This document shows positions 54,073 through 62,492 of a stretch of DNA of 64,000 bases, one piece after another. Where the stretch lies: contig CAWANF010000012.1 of assembly GCA_963783355.1 (NCBI GenBank), positions 186,001-250,000 of the forward strand, given 5' to 3'. The position numbers and the translations under genes are program-made. The notes under the pieces are model-generated. The model was not told the origin of the DNA and did no database searches. It saw only the letters and a program-made list of their open reading frames with translations. Within the stretch, counting starts at the first letter, position 1. The number at the start of each line of letters is the position of its first letter. This DNA is from CAWANF01 sp963783355 (GTDB lineage: Bacteria; Bacteroidota; Rhodothermia; Balneolales; DATFMH01).

Positions 54073-54242
54073 CATAAATATTACTGGATATATTCCTTTG
54101 AATTTTCTACTCTGAAATAGTATGAGATAAATGGTAGAAATATTTCCGATTGGGCTTAATAAAATCAGCAATCGCGAATGGAGGAGAAAAAAAGCCAAAC
54201 CGAATCGGAAGCCGTCAGGCATTTTCTTATTTGAATGATATA

Positions 54243-57200
54243 ATGACGAAGCCTTTGACCACAAATCCTAAGCGCATTCATGGGTGGGGTGTCTATCTGT
54301 CCTATTCCATTATTTTTATCATTTTCCTGGTATTCACAGGCTTTACAAGATCCAAACAATCCCCTAAAACGCCTGTTTATGTAGCTATTGTCTGGCAATT
54401 CCATCAACCCATTTACTGGCCTTACGAATCCTTAAGCACGACGATAGCGAATAATCGGTATAACTTTCCGCTCAGGGAAAATTTCGACCAAAATCACACC
54501 ATCTACACGAACGGTGTCCCTTCACTGCTGCAAAAGAATTTGGCTGCCATCTGGCCTCATTACGGAATACAAATCAGTATGTCGGGTTCCCTGATTGAAA
54601 ACCTGAATAACCTGGAAAGCAGCGGGGACAAGAATTTCACACGATGGAAATCAAAATGGCAGATGTTATTGTCTCAGAAAACCAGCAATGGAAACCCGAG
54701 ATTCGATCTTTTGGGAACGGCCTATTTTCACCCTTTTCTATCTCAAATCAGTCCTTCAGATTTACTCCATCAGGTGGAAAAACAAAAAAAGATAGTAGCT
54801 GCAAACTTCACCAAAACAACTTCGCATGGATTTTCCCCGACGGAGAATATAATTTCTGAACAGATGATTCCTGTTTTATCTGACGAAAGCTATCAATGGG
54901 TACTTATAAACCAGCTCTCTTTAGAAAGAGCTACGCAGGGATATCATTATTATCCTGAATCGGGCCGGGTAAGGCCTAACGGTGCAGATATTCAAAATAA
55001 GGACCCGCTCGACTGGATATCGCTCGACAATCAACTGCCTGAAAAACGCATTTCAGCACTTTGGGCCCATCAGCCCCACTACCTTGAATATACCGATCCG
55101 GGTACGGGAATCAGCAGCAGAATCACGGCCATTCCAACGATTAACCTGTCACTGAATGTAACAGGAACCCAGCCGGTTGACACATTGAACCTGGACAAAA
55201 TTTTCAATCAGATTCAGCCATATAATATCGATTCGAAACATCCTATGCTTTTCGTTCTCTCGATGAATGAAAAAACATTATCTGAAATTTCGGATGCGAA
55301 CATTCAGATCATCTTAAATTGGCTAAAATCAAATACTCAAAGAGTTGCATTGACAACGATTCAGGATTACCTGGACCGTTTCCCACCGGATAAGAACGAT
55401 GTCATTTACATGGAAGATCCGGCTGGCACCGAATTTACTCAGAACTCCATATCCGATTTAACATCGAAAACTTCTACACCTGATAGTTTAAATCAAATAA
55501 AAGAAGACATCGCAGTTCTGACAGCTGCACGAAATCTTGTTTCAACAGCCAATCAGGTTGACGCTGAAAACAAAAATACCATACAAGCCTGGAATTTATT
55601 GATGGCAGGGGAAACCAGTGATTATCAAACCCCAAATTCTATAAATACCGATATCTTGACCTCGAACCCGGTCCGTGCTGCTAACAAGGCTATTTCATTA
55701 GCCCAAAAGGTTATAACGCAAGGCAAAGACGAAACAGCTCCGTCCATTTTCACTCCTCAAAGATTTCCCTACAATCCCGGAATTGCCGAAACCGGTTCTT
55801 CGCAATCCAGCGATTTCAATATATGGACCTTCGCTTTTGATATAAATGGCCTCAAAAATGTAACCCTTTATTATCGAACCGAAACAGATACTTCCAATAC
55901 TATCAATAAAACAGCAAATTTAACTTATAGTAGTTTTAGTGATTCCTGGAAAACGGCGGATATGTCTGCCCAAGCGCTAAAATATCATTCAAATCCCGTA
56001 CCTGATTATCTGGCTCACCTTTTTTTAGCCAATGTAACGGGTATCAGGCATGCTTTTATAGATTATTATGTAGAAGCAACGGACAGCCTGGGAAATATCG
56101 GCCGGACGTCTGTTCAGCGAGTCTGGGTGGGTGGAGACATTCAGGAAAATAAGATTGCAACGATAAAACAAACTCCAATCGTTACGATACTTCCTAAAAA
56201 TCCAACCCGGAATGATACCATAGAAATCAGGATTCAAAATGTCACCCGCCCGGTATCTTTACGCTGGGGAGTGAATGAACAAAAAGGAATCTGGCAGAAA
56301 CCAAATAAAAGTTACATTTCTGAGGAATCAAAAGTTAACGATGGAAGCCAGCCATCAATAACAACTCCATTCTCCCAAATCAATTATAATAGCGAATCTT
56401 CAGTCAGAATCGGACCTTTTAACAAGTCCGGGCAACAGATCAACCAGATCGATTTTGGAATCCAATATCAAACGGGAACAACAGATTCATTAACTCAGAA
56501 AACATACCATTTGTATTTTATGGATAAATCCGGTTTACCCAATCCCTACATAATGGATGGAAAACCGGACAAATCAGCCCACACTGTGGCAAGCGACAAT
56601 GGCACTCACCTTTACCTCGATTGTAATGGACGATATTTATATGTAGCGACGGAATCTGCGGAAAAAAGAAACGATGATATTATCATATTCATAAATGATT
56701 CGTTGAAAACAGCCGTAATGCTCCACTTTTCGAAAGACGGAAACGTGGCCGGATGGTCTGCTTTCCTGGCAAACAGGGAATCTGAAAACACCTGTAACTG
56801 GGTTGATAATCATGGATATGTATCCAGTATGGCCGGAAAAGACTTGTTGGAAGGTGCGATAGACCTGCAATCTCAATTTGGCACCATTCCTTCCCATATT
56901 TATGTAACGGTGGCAGCCTATCAGCCGCAAAATGGCGGGAAATTAATTTCGCAGATACCGGACGGTAATGGTGATCACGATATTCAAACTTCAGAATTAT
57001 TTCGCTACGATTACATCAATGTGGTACCCGCAACGGAAGCAGGTATCAAAAAACCGGATAAATTTCTTCTTCAGCCAAATTATCCGAATCCCTTTAATCC
57101 GACCACACGGATAAGCTATACTATCCCGAAACAGGTTCGTGTAACACTGAGTGTATTTAATTTATTGGGACAAAAGGTGGCGACCATCATTGACAAATAC

Positions 57201-57320
57201 CAATCTGCCGGTGAATATAATGTCATTTTTGATGCTTCTAACCTAACCAGCGGCGTGTATTTTTATCGTCTGAAAGCAGGTGATTATATTGAAACCCGAT
57301 CGATGACAGTACTGAAATAA
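54243..57320 (+). CDS. Secreted GH57-family protein with T9SS sorting tail
   Basis: 1025 residues. The frame opens at a TTG (54150), but the ATG at 54243 leads directly into a signal segment (YLSYSIIFIIFLVFTGF). The N-terminal GH57-like barrel has WQFHQPIY (motif 1), LLGTAYFHPFL (motif 2) and HGFSPTENIISE with E201 at the nucleophile position. Accessory beta domains fill 500-930, including a helical linker rich in Ser and Thr. The end is a type A T9SS sorting domain (LQPNYPNPFNPTTRISYTI ... SGVYFYRLKAGD). GH57 enzymes act on alpha-glucans; secretion and anchoring suggest external starch or glycogen use. The second acid residue was not located with confidence. Confidence 0.8.
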   Translation: MTKPLTTNPKRIHGWGVYLSYSIIFIIFLVFTGFTRSKQSPKTPVYVAIVWQFHQPIYWPYESLSTTIANNRYNFPLRENFDQNHTIYTNGVPSLLQKNLAAIWPHYGIQISMSGSLIENLNNLESSGDKNFTRWKSKWQMLLSQKTSNGNPRFDLLGTAYFHPFLSQISPSDLLHQVEKQKKIVAANFTKTTSHGFSPTENIISEQMIPVLSDESYQWVLINQLSLERATQGYHYYPESGRVRPNGADIQNKDPLDWISLDNQLPEKRISALWAHQPHYLEYTDPGTGISSRITAIPTINLSLNVTGTQPVDTLNLDKIFNQIQPYNIDSKHPMLFVLSMNEKTLSEISDANIQIILNWLKSNTQRVALTTIQDYLDRFPPDKNDVIYMEDPAGTEFTQNSISDLTSKTSTPDSLNQIKEDIAVLTAARNLVSTANQVDAENKNTIQAWNLLMAGETSDYQTPNSINTDILTSNPVRAANKAISLAQKVITQGKDETAPSIFTPQRFPYNPGIAETGSSQSSDFNIWTFAFDINGLKNVTLYYRTETDTSNTINKTANLTYSSFSDSWKTADMSAQALKYHSNPVPDYLAHLFLANVTGIRHAFIDYYVEATDSLGNIGRTSVQRVWVGGDIQENKIATIKQTPIVTILPKNPTRNDTIEIRIQNVTRPVSLRWGVNEQKGIWQKPNKSYISEESKVNDGSQPSITTPFSQINYNSESSVRIGPFNKSGQQINQIDFGIQYQTGTTDSLTQKTYHLYFMDKSGLPNPYIMDGKPDKSAHTVASDNGTHLYLDCNGRYLYVATESAEKRNDDIIIFINDSLKTAVMLHFSKDGNVAGWSAFLANRESENTCNWVDNHGYVSSMAGKDLLEGAIDLQSQFGTIPSHIYVTVAAYQPQNGGKLISQIPDGNGDHDIQTSELFRYDYINVVPATEAGIKKPDKFLLQPNYPNPFNPTTRISYTIPKQVRVTLSVFNLLGQKVATIIDKYQSAGEYNVIFDASNLTSGVYFYRLKAGDYIETRSMTVLK

Positions 57321-57458
57321 TCGTTCATTATATAAACTCAGATTAACAATAAAAATGGAACGTACATTAATAAAAGATTTCATGTAATGCCCGTTTTTAT
57401 GATCTTTGTTCAGTTTTGCTGACATCCATACTATCTTATTATATATGGCTGAATATTC

Positions 57459-58907
57459 ATGGAACGACAAAAAATTTTAGATTATTCCGAACAAGAACGA
57501 ACGGCAATATGGGCACATCTTGTCGAACGCATTGAAAGATATATTCAGGATGTCGAACAAAACCGGGTGACACCTGAATTAAACCCTGAAAAATTACGTT
57601 CCATTTTATCAGAATTTGATTTTTCCGGTTCCCGAGACCCTTTCGAAACCATCGATTTTATAACAAAGGGATTATCCGAATTTCAAACTCACACTCCCCA
57701 TCCGAAATATTTTGGGTTATTTAATCCAGCCCCGACTTTCATGGGTATAGCCGCGGATACCATTGCTGCGGCATACAATCCTCAACTTGCGGCATGGAGT
57801 CATAGTCCGTTAGCTATAGAAATCGAACATCACCTTATCCGAAAAATCGGAGAACGGTTTGGCTACTACCCCGGACACATTGATGGAACTTTTACCAGCG
57901 GGGGTGCCGAAGCAAATCATACAGCAATACTAACGGCCCTGACAGCCCATTTCCCCGATTTCCAGAAAACAGGACTACGGGGATTGTCCAAACAGCCCGT
58001 CATATATGTATCCAGCGAAAGTCATCATTCATTCATAAAAGCAGCCCGGTTATGTGGCCTGGGTGAAAATGCCGTGCGGGCCATACCGGTAAATGAACAT
58101 TTCCAAATGGACGTTCAAATTCTCAAAGAGAGAATTAAACAGGATATAAATGAAGGCCGGATGCCATTCCTGCTCGTAGCTAATGCAGGAACCACCAACG
58201 CAGGTGTCATCGATCCGATCCCCGATCTGGCCATTATTGCTAAAAAATATAATATTTGGTTTCATGTTGATGCCGCCTGGGGCGGAGCTGCTGCATTGGT
58301 TCCTGAGCTTCAATATTTGCTAAAAGGCACCGGCTTATCCGATTCTATAACCTTCGATGCGCATAAATTCATGTCGGTGCCAATGGGAGCAGGAATTTAC
58401 TTCACTTCTCATACTGATATACTTGACGAAACTTTTGGTATGCCTAATAATTATATGCCTAAGGAAGCCAATGGTTTAGATGTCGTAAACCCGTACTCTC
58501 ATTCAATTCAATGGTCACGGCGTTTTATCGGTTTAAAGGTGTTTATGTCTCTTGCCACTGCCGGATGGGATGGATACGCGGAGGTCATACGCCACCAAAC
58601 AAAAATGGGCGACCTTCTCAGAAAAGAATTGGAAACAAATCATTGGGACATTGTTAATCGGACTGCATTACCGGTTGTTTGCTTCACGGATGAGAATTTC
58701 AAATCATCAGAATACCTGGAACGAATTTCAAGAGAGATTGTAACTTCGGGAGAAGCATGGATTTCCACCACTCTGCTAAATGGTAAAATCTCCGTACTGA
58801 GAGCCTGTATTACCAATTACATGACAGAACCTGAAGATGTCCGCTATCTTGTTCGTGAATTAGGTAAGGTCCGGCAACAAATTTTGTCTTCGGTTCAACC
58901 GGATTAA
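57459..58907 (+). CDS. PLP-dependent group II decarboxylase
   Basis: 482 residues of the aromatic-L-amino-acid/glutamate decarboxylase family. FTSGGAEANHTAI holds the phosphate loop, HVDAAWGGAAALVPE stacks on the pyridine ring with its Asp, and SITFDAHKFMSVPMGAG has the Schiff-base K303. The start at 57459 has no strong ribosome binding site. The substrate could be an aromatic amino acid, glutamate, aspartate or 2,4-diaminobutyrate; the sequence does not tell. Its stop abuts the stop of the SRPBCC gene. An amino-acid permease follows 750 nt later, which suggests linked amino-acid use. Confidence 0.9.
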   Translation: MERQKILDYSEQERTAIWAHLVERIERYIQDVEQNRVTPELNPEKLRSILSEFDFSGSRDPFETIDFITKGLSEFQTHTPHPKYFGLFNPAPTFMGIAADTIAAAYNPQLAAWSHSPLAIEIEHHLIRKIGERFGYYPGHIDGTFTSGGAEANHTAILTALTAHFPDFQKTGLRGLSKQPVIYVSSESHHSFIKAARLCGLGENAVRAIPVNEHFQMDVQILKERIKQDINEGRMPFLLVANAGTTNAGVIDPIPDLAIIAKKYNIWFHVDAAWGGAAALVPELQYLLKGTGLSDSITFDAHKFMSVPMGAGIYFTSHTDILDETFGMPNNYMPKEANGLDVVNPYSHSIQWSRRFIGLKVFMSLATAGWDGYAEVIRHQTKMGDLLRKELETNHWDIVNRTALPVVCFTDENFKSSEYLERISREIVTSGEAWISTTLLNGKISVLRACITNYMTEPEDVRYLVRELGKVRQQILSSVQPD

Positions 58908-59444
58908 TCACATCTTTTTCTTTTCAACCTGGGCTTTGAGATTTTTCAGTCCGGTGTCAAAGTCGGAACCGATCATATTGTTCATCATTAATTTAAAATA
59001 TTTTGAAAGCGGACTCGGCCCCAAATCGCCATTATCTGTCCACGTAACGAGGGTGCCGTCAGATTCCGGTTCTAATTGTATCATACCCGAAGAGGTGCTG
59101 TTAAAGCCGTTTATTTTAAATACATAATGAATACTTCGATTCTCAACTACTTCATTTATTTTCAGTGATCCGGAACCCATCTTTTCGCTTTGCCAGCTCT
59201 GTGTGGCACCCACGCCCGATGGTGGGCCTTCATATATTATTTTCATCTGCGGGTCCTGTTCAATCCAGGGACTCCAGTAATTCCAGTTTTCTAAAATATT
59301 GATATAAGGAAAGATTTCTTCCGGTGCAGCGTTGATACGAATTTGCCTCTGGACATGATAGTCCGAGGTCATCAGCAAAGAAACTCCCCACAATATGAGT
59401 ATCAATCCCGCTACCACTGAGATGCCAATTTTTAACGCTTTCAT
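58908..59444 (-). CDS. SRPBCC-family (polyketide cyclase-like) protein
   Basis: 178 residues with one N-terminal membrane helix (IGISVVAGLILILWGVSLLM) followed by a START-like helix-grip fold: HVQRQIRINAAPEEIFPYI at the start and LVTWTDNGDLGPSPLSKYFKLMMNNMIGSDFDTGLKNLK at the end, two typical segments. It should sit at the membrane facing outward and bind a hydrophobic ligand. Unlike most members it is anchored. GGAG 6 nt before the ATG is a good ribosome binding site. It is convergent with the decarboxylase gene and their stop codons touch. Confidence 0.85.
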   Translation of the reverse strand: MKALKIGISVVAGLILILWGVSLLMTSDYHVQRQIRINAAPEEIFPYINILENWNYWSPWIEQDPQMKIIYEGPPSGVGATQSWQSEKMGSGSLKINEVVENRSIHYVFKINGFNSTSSGMIQLEPESDGTLVTWTDNGDLGPSPLSKYFKLMMNNMIGSDFDTGLKNLKAQVEKKKM

Positions 59445-59665
59445 ACCTGCTCCATCTTGCTGTTTTTCAATCCTTTATAATTCAAAATGTCCAGTTTGTA
59501 AATAACCTGCCTGTTACAATATTTAAATATTCATTGGTGGCACTCACACGAATTAATTATTCAAAAATAATATTTTGTGCTTTTCGATTATTCTTTGCAA
59601 TCTGAACGACCAATAGTAGTTCCGGGTTAAGAATATTGACTGCAAGGAAATAAAAGGATAAGCCT

Positions 59666-60958
59666 ATGTCTGATAGCGGTAAGAATAAAATCGGATTTTT
59701 AGAAACGGTATCGATTGGTGTTGGAGGAATGGTCGGCGGAGGGATTTTCGCCGTTTTAGGTTTGGCTGTAGAATTGGCTCATGGTGGTACACCGATCGCT
59801 TTTTTTATTGCTGGAATCGTCGCTTTTGTTACCTGTTATTCCTATTCGAAATTATCCGTGACCTATCCGAGTCAGGGTGGAACAGTTGTGTTCCTGGATA
59901 AAGCATTCGGTGTGGATTTATTCACGGGAAGCATCAATAACATGCTTTGGATCAGTTATGTGATTATGCTGGCTTTGTATTCCTACGCATTCGGAAGTTA
60001 TGGAGCTACGTTTTTTCATACCGGTCATCAACTGTTGATTAAGCATCTCATCATTACGGCTGGTATATTAATTCCCACCTTTTTAAATATGTTGAGCGCC
60101 GGTATCATCGGAAAAGCTGAAATGTATATCGTAGCAATCAAAATCGCTCTTTTACTGTTCTTTATTGCTGTTGGCTTTCAGGGAGTTGATACCCATCGAC
60201 TGGCTATGTCTAACTGGTCTCCTACCCTCAGCCTCATCTCCGGGGGGATGATTATTTTTGTGGCTTACGAAGGTTTTGAACTTATCGCCAATACGGCACA
60301 GGATGTCAAAAACATGAAGGTTACTTTACCCAGAGCATTTTTCGCATCCGTCGTATTTGTTATCATCCTCTATATTCTTGTGGCGATTGTCTCGGTGGGT
60401 AATTTACCGGTTGCTCAGATCGTCAAGGCGAAAGATTATGCACTCGCAGCGGCGGCCAAACCATTTTTAGGAAGCGCGGGATTCACACTCATCGCAATAG
60501 CTGCGCTTTTATCAACGTTCTCGGCCATTAACGCTACCCTCTATGGTTCGGCGAGGTTAAGTTATGTCATTGCCAAAGAAGGTGAATTGCCCGAGTTCCT
60601 GGAAGATAAAGTCTGGAATAAGCCTCTCGAAGGTCTAATAATAACAAGTATTTTAGCTCTTTTGTTAGCTAATTTAGGAGATTTATCCAGTATTTCTATG
60701 ATGGGAAGTGCAGGATTCTTGATTATTTTTGCAACCGTCAATGCGGCGAATTATAAAAAATTCGATGAAACCAATAGTCATCGATGGATTCCGGCTCTTG
60801 GTTTCCTGTTGTGTAGTGTCGCTTTAATCGCGCTGATATGGCAAACAATCATGACAAATCCTTCCCATATTTGGGTTCTGATCGGTATGTTGTTATTATC
60901 TTTTGGAATTGAATTTATTTACCAGGAATATCGTAAACACGAATTTAAGTTAAACTAA
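59666..60958 (+). CDS. APC-family amino-acid permease
   Basis: 430 residues, about 12 membrane helices. The start is backed by AAAGGATAAG. The first helix has the APC unwound motif IGVGGMVGGGIFAVLGLA, and GGMIIFVAYEGFELIANTAQDVKN is the helix-6 hallmark. Later helices (FAIHS-like AINATLYGSARLSYV) fit the family. The substrate is unknown; the group II decarboxylase upstream could share it. A proton- or antiport mechanism is typical. A repeat-rich gap follows. Confidence 0.9.
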   Translation: MSDSGKNKIGFLETVSIGVGGMVGGGIFAVLGLAVELAHGGTPIAFFIAGIVAFVTCYSYSKLSVTYPSQGGTVVFLDKAFGVDLFTGSINNMLWISYVIMLALYSYAFGSYGATFFHTGHQLLIKHLIITAGILIPTFLNMLSAGIIGKAEMYIVAIKIALLLFFIAVGFQGVDTHRLAMSNWSPTLSLISGGMIIFVAYEGFELIANTAQDVKNMKVTLPRAFFASVVFVIILYILVAIVSVGNLPVAQIVKAKDYALAAAAKPFLGSAGFTLIAIAALLSTFSAINATLYGSARLSYVIAKEGELPEFLEDKVWNKPLEGLIITSILALLLANLGDLSSISMMGSAGFLIIFATVNAANYKKFDETNSHRWIPALGFLLCSVALIALIWQTIMTNPSHIWVLIGMLLLSFGIEFIYQEYRKHEFKLN

Positions 60959-61067
60959 AAATAGAACACGGATAACGCAGACATCACTGAGTTACACAGA
61001 TGAACGATATATAAATTAGCATTTTTTATTTTTGTCCAAGAATATTCATGTCGTCTGTGTTCTATTT
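60959..61067. repeat. Imperfect inverted repeat with ACACGGATAACGCAGAC core
   Basis: Arms aaatagaacac (60959-60969) and gtgttctattt (61057-61067) are a perfect 11-nt match; the next bases also pair in part (agac/gtct). Inside lies acacggataacgcagac, a sequence type I know from dispersed non-coding repeats in FCB-group genomes. It fills the gap between the permease and carbonic-anhydrase genes and could be a terminator-like or MITE-like relic. Confidence 0.55.
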
Positions 61068-61084
61068 AATTTAATAGTAGATAT

Positions 61085-61714
61085 ATGAACGAACCTTTAG
61101 ACCTTTTCGAAAAGAATAAACATTGGGCAAATAGTATTAATAAGACAGATCCTGAATTTTTCAATAGGCTCTCCAAACAACAAACACCGGAATATTTATG
61201 GATTGGGTGTGCCGACAGCCGTGTGCCGGCCAGCCAGATTGTAGACGTACCTCCCGGTGAAATATTCGTTCATCGAAATATTGCCAACCTTGTTATTCAA
61301 ACCGATCTAAATCTATTATCCGTATTACAGTATGCCGTTGAGGTGCTTAAAGTTAAACATGTAATCGTATGTGGACATTATGGCTGCGGAGGCGTTAAAG
61401 CGGCAATGTCGCACGACGAATTTGGTCTCATTGATAACTGGCTTAGGAATATAAAGGATATTTATGTTCAGCACGAGACTGAATTAGACAATATTGGAAA
61501 CGAGGATGCCAAAATTAATCGCTTGTGCGAACTCAATGTAATGCAACAGGTTCAACATGTTTCCAGAACTTCAATCCTTCAAAAAGCATGGAAAAACGGA
61601 CAGAATGTAGCGGTTCATGGCTGGATTTATGGAATAGACAACGGCTTAATCAAAGATTTGAATGTAACGGAAACGAATCCGGACGAGACTCATTCCATAT
61701 TTCATTTTAAATAG
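61085..61714 (+). CDS. Beta-class carbonic anhydrase
   Basis: 209 residues. Zinc ligands C42, H98 and C101 with the D44-R46 dyad (GCADSRVPASQI, VCGHYGCGG). VHRNIANLV and the C-terminal VHGWIYGIDNGLI match the family. It hydrates CO2 to bicarbonate, which PEP carboxylase in this window also uses. It is cytosolic with no signal. The length is normal. It shows no operon partner; the ankyrin gene follows 57 nt later. Confidence 0.95.
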   Translation: MNEPLDLFEKNKHWANSINKTDPEFFNRLSKQQTPEYLWIGCADSRVPASQIVDVPPGEIFVHRNIANLVIQTDLNLLSVLQYAVEVLKVKHVIVCGHYGCGGVKAAMSHDEFGLIDNWLRNIKDIYVQHETELDNIGNEDAKINRLCELNVMQQVQHVSRTSILQKAWKNGQNVAVHGWIYGIDNGLIKDLNVTETNPDETHSIFHFK

Positions 61715-61771
61715 TCTGAAACAATTATTTTTATATATCTTACGGAGTGTACTTCATTTAATTTGAGAACA

Positions 61772-62434
61772 ATGAGCACCACCGAAGATTTTTATAACGC
61801 TATTGCATCCGGCAATCAGGAACTTGTTGACCACCTGCTGAATCAGCATGTAGATTTACTCCAAACGGTTTCTCCAAACGGGATTTCTCCTATTCTATGG
61901 GCGTTGTATAACCAGCACGAGAAACTTGCTGTTAAGTTAGCTGAACGAAAACCGAATCTGGACCTTTTTGAAGCCGTTTGTACCGGTGATATTCAACGAT
62001 TACAGACGCTAATTCTCGACGAGAAAACAGACATCAAAGCCTTGTCGGGCGATGGATTCAGTGCCGCCGGTTATGCAGCCTTTTTTGGGCAGCTGGCTGC
62101 ATTGGAGTTTTTATTGAAGCATAACGCAGATATTCATCAACCGTCAAAAAATCAGATGAGTGTATATCCTATTCATAGCGCATCGGCTAATTCAGATCCG
62201 GATATTTCTCTGAAAATGGTTCAATTGCTGCTTGAACATGGCGCCAATCCCAATGTCAGACAAAAAGGCGGTTGGGCTCCCCTGCACCAGGCTGTTAACA
62301 GGAAACATATTTCCATGGTTAAAGTTTTGCTCGAACACGGAGCCGATCCCGATAGTGAAAGTGACGAGGGAGTGACTCCACGCAAAATCGCTTCTGATAA
62401 AAATCTGAATGAAATAATTATGTTATTTAAATAA
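61772..62434 (+). CDS. Ankyrin-repeat protein
   Basis: 220 residues from the ATG at 61772 (the frame opens 9 nt upstream at a TTG). At least five ankyrin units are seen, for example DFYNAIASGNQELVDHLL, DGFSAAGYAAFFGQLAALEFLL, VYPIHSASANSDPDISLKM, GWAPLHQAVNRKHISMVKVLL and EHGADPDSESDEGVTPRKIA. It should bind another protein; no enzyme domain is present. No signal peptide is seen, so it is cytosolic. It may be co-transcribed with the carbonic anhydrase. Confidence 0.88.
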   Translation: MSTTEDFYNAIASGNQELVDHLLNQHVDLLQTVSPNGISPILWALYNQHEKLAVKLAERKPNLDLFEAVCTGDIQRLQTLILDEKTDIKALSGDGFSAAGYAAFFGQLAALEFLLKHNADIHQPSKNQMSVYPIHSASANSDPDISLKMVQLLLEHGANPNVRQKGGWAPLHQAVNRKHISMVKVLLEHGADPDSESDEGVTPRKIASDKNLNEIIMLFK

Positions 62435-62451
62435 ATATTCGAATAAAAGTA

Positions 62452-62490
62452 AGGCCCACAAGGTGTTTGAGATTTTGTGGCCTGCTTTGA
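62452..62490. terminator. Bulged hairpin between convergent genes
   Basis: aggcccacaa (62452-62461) pairs with ttgtggcct with one bulged C, followed on the plus side by gctttgat. A weak terminator for the ankyrin unit or for the broken surface-protein gene. Confidence 0.4.
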
Positions 62491-62492
62491 TA

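Noticed and set aside
54150..54242. TTG-initiated extension of the GH57 gene
   Set aside because: It places 31 charged residues before the signal segment; the ATG at 54243 gives a normal export signal.
60959..61067. Insertion-sequence end
   Set aside because: No transposase remnant, no target duplication visible and the arms are only 11 nt, so it is listed only as an inverted repeat.
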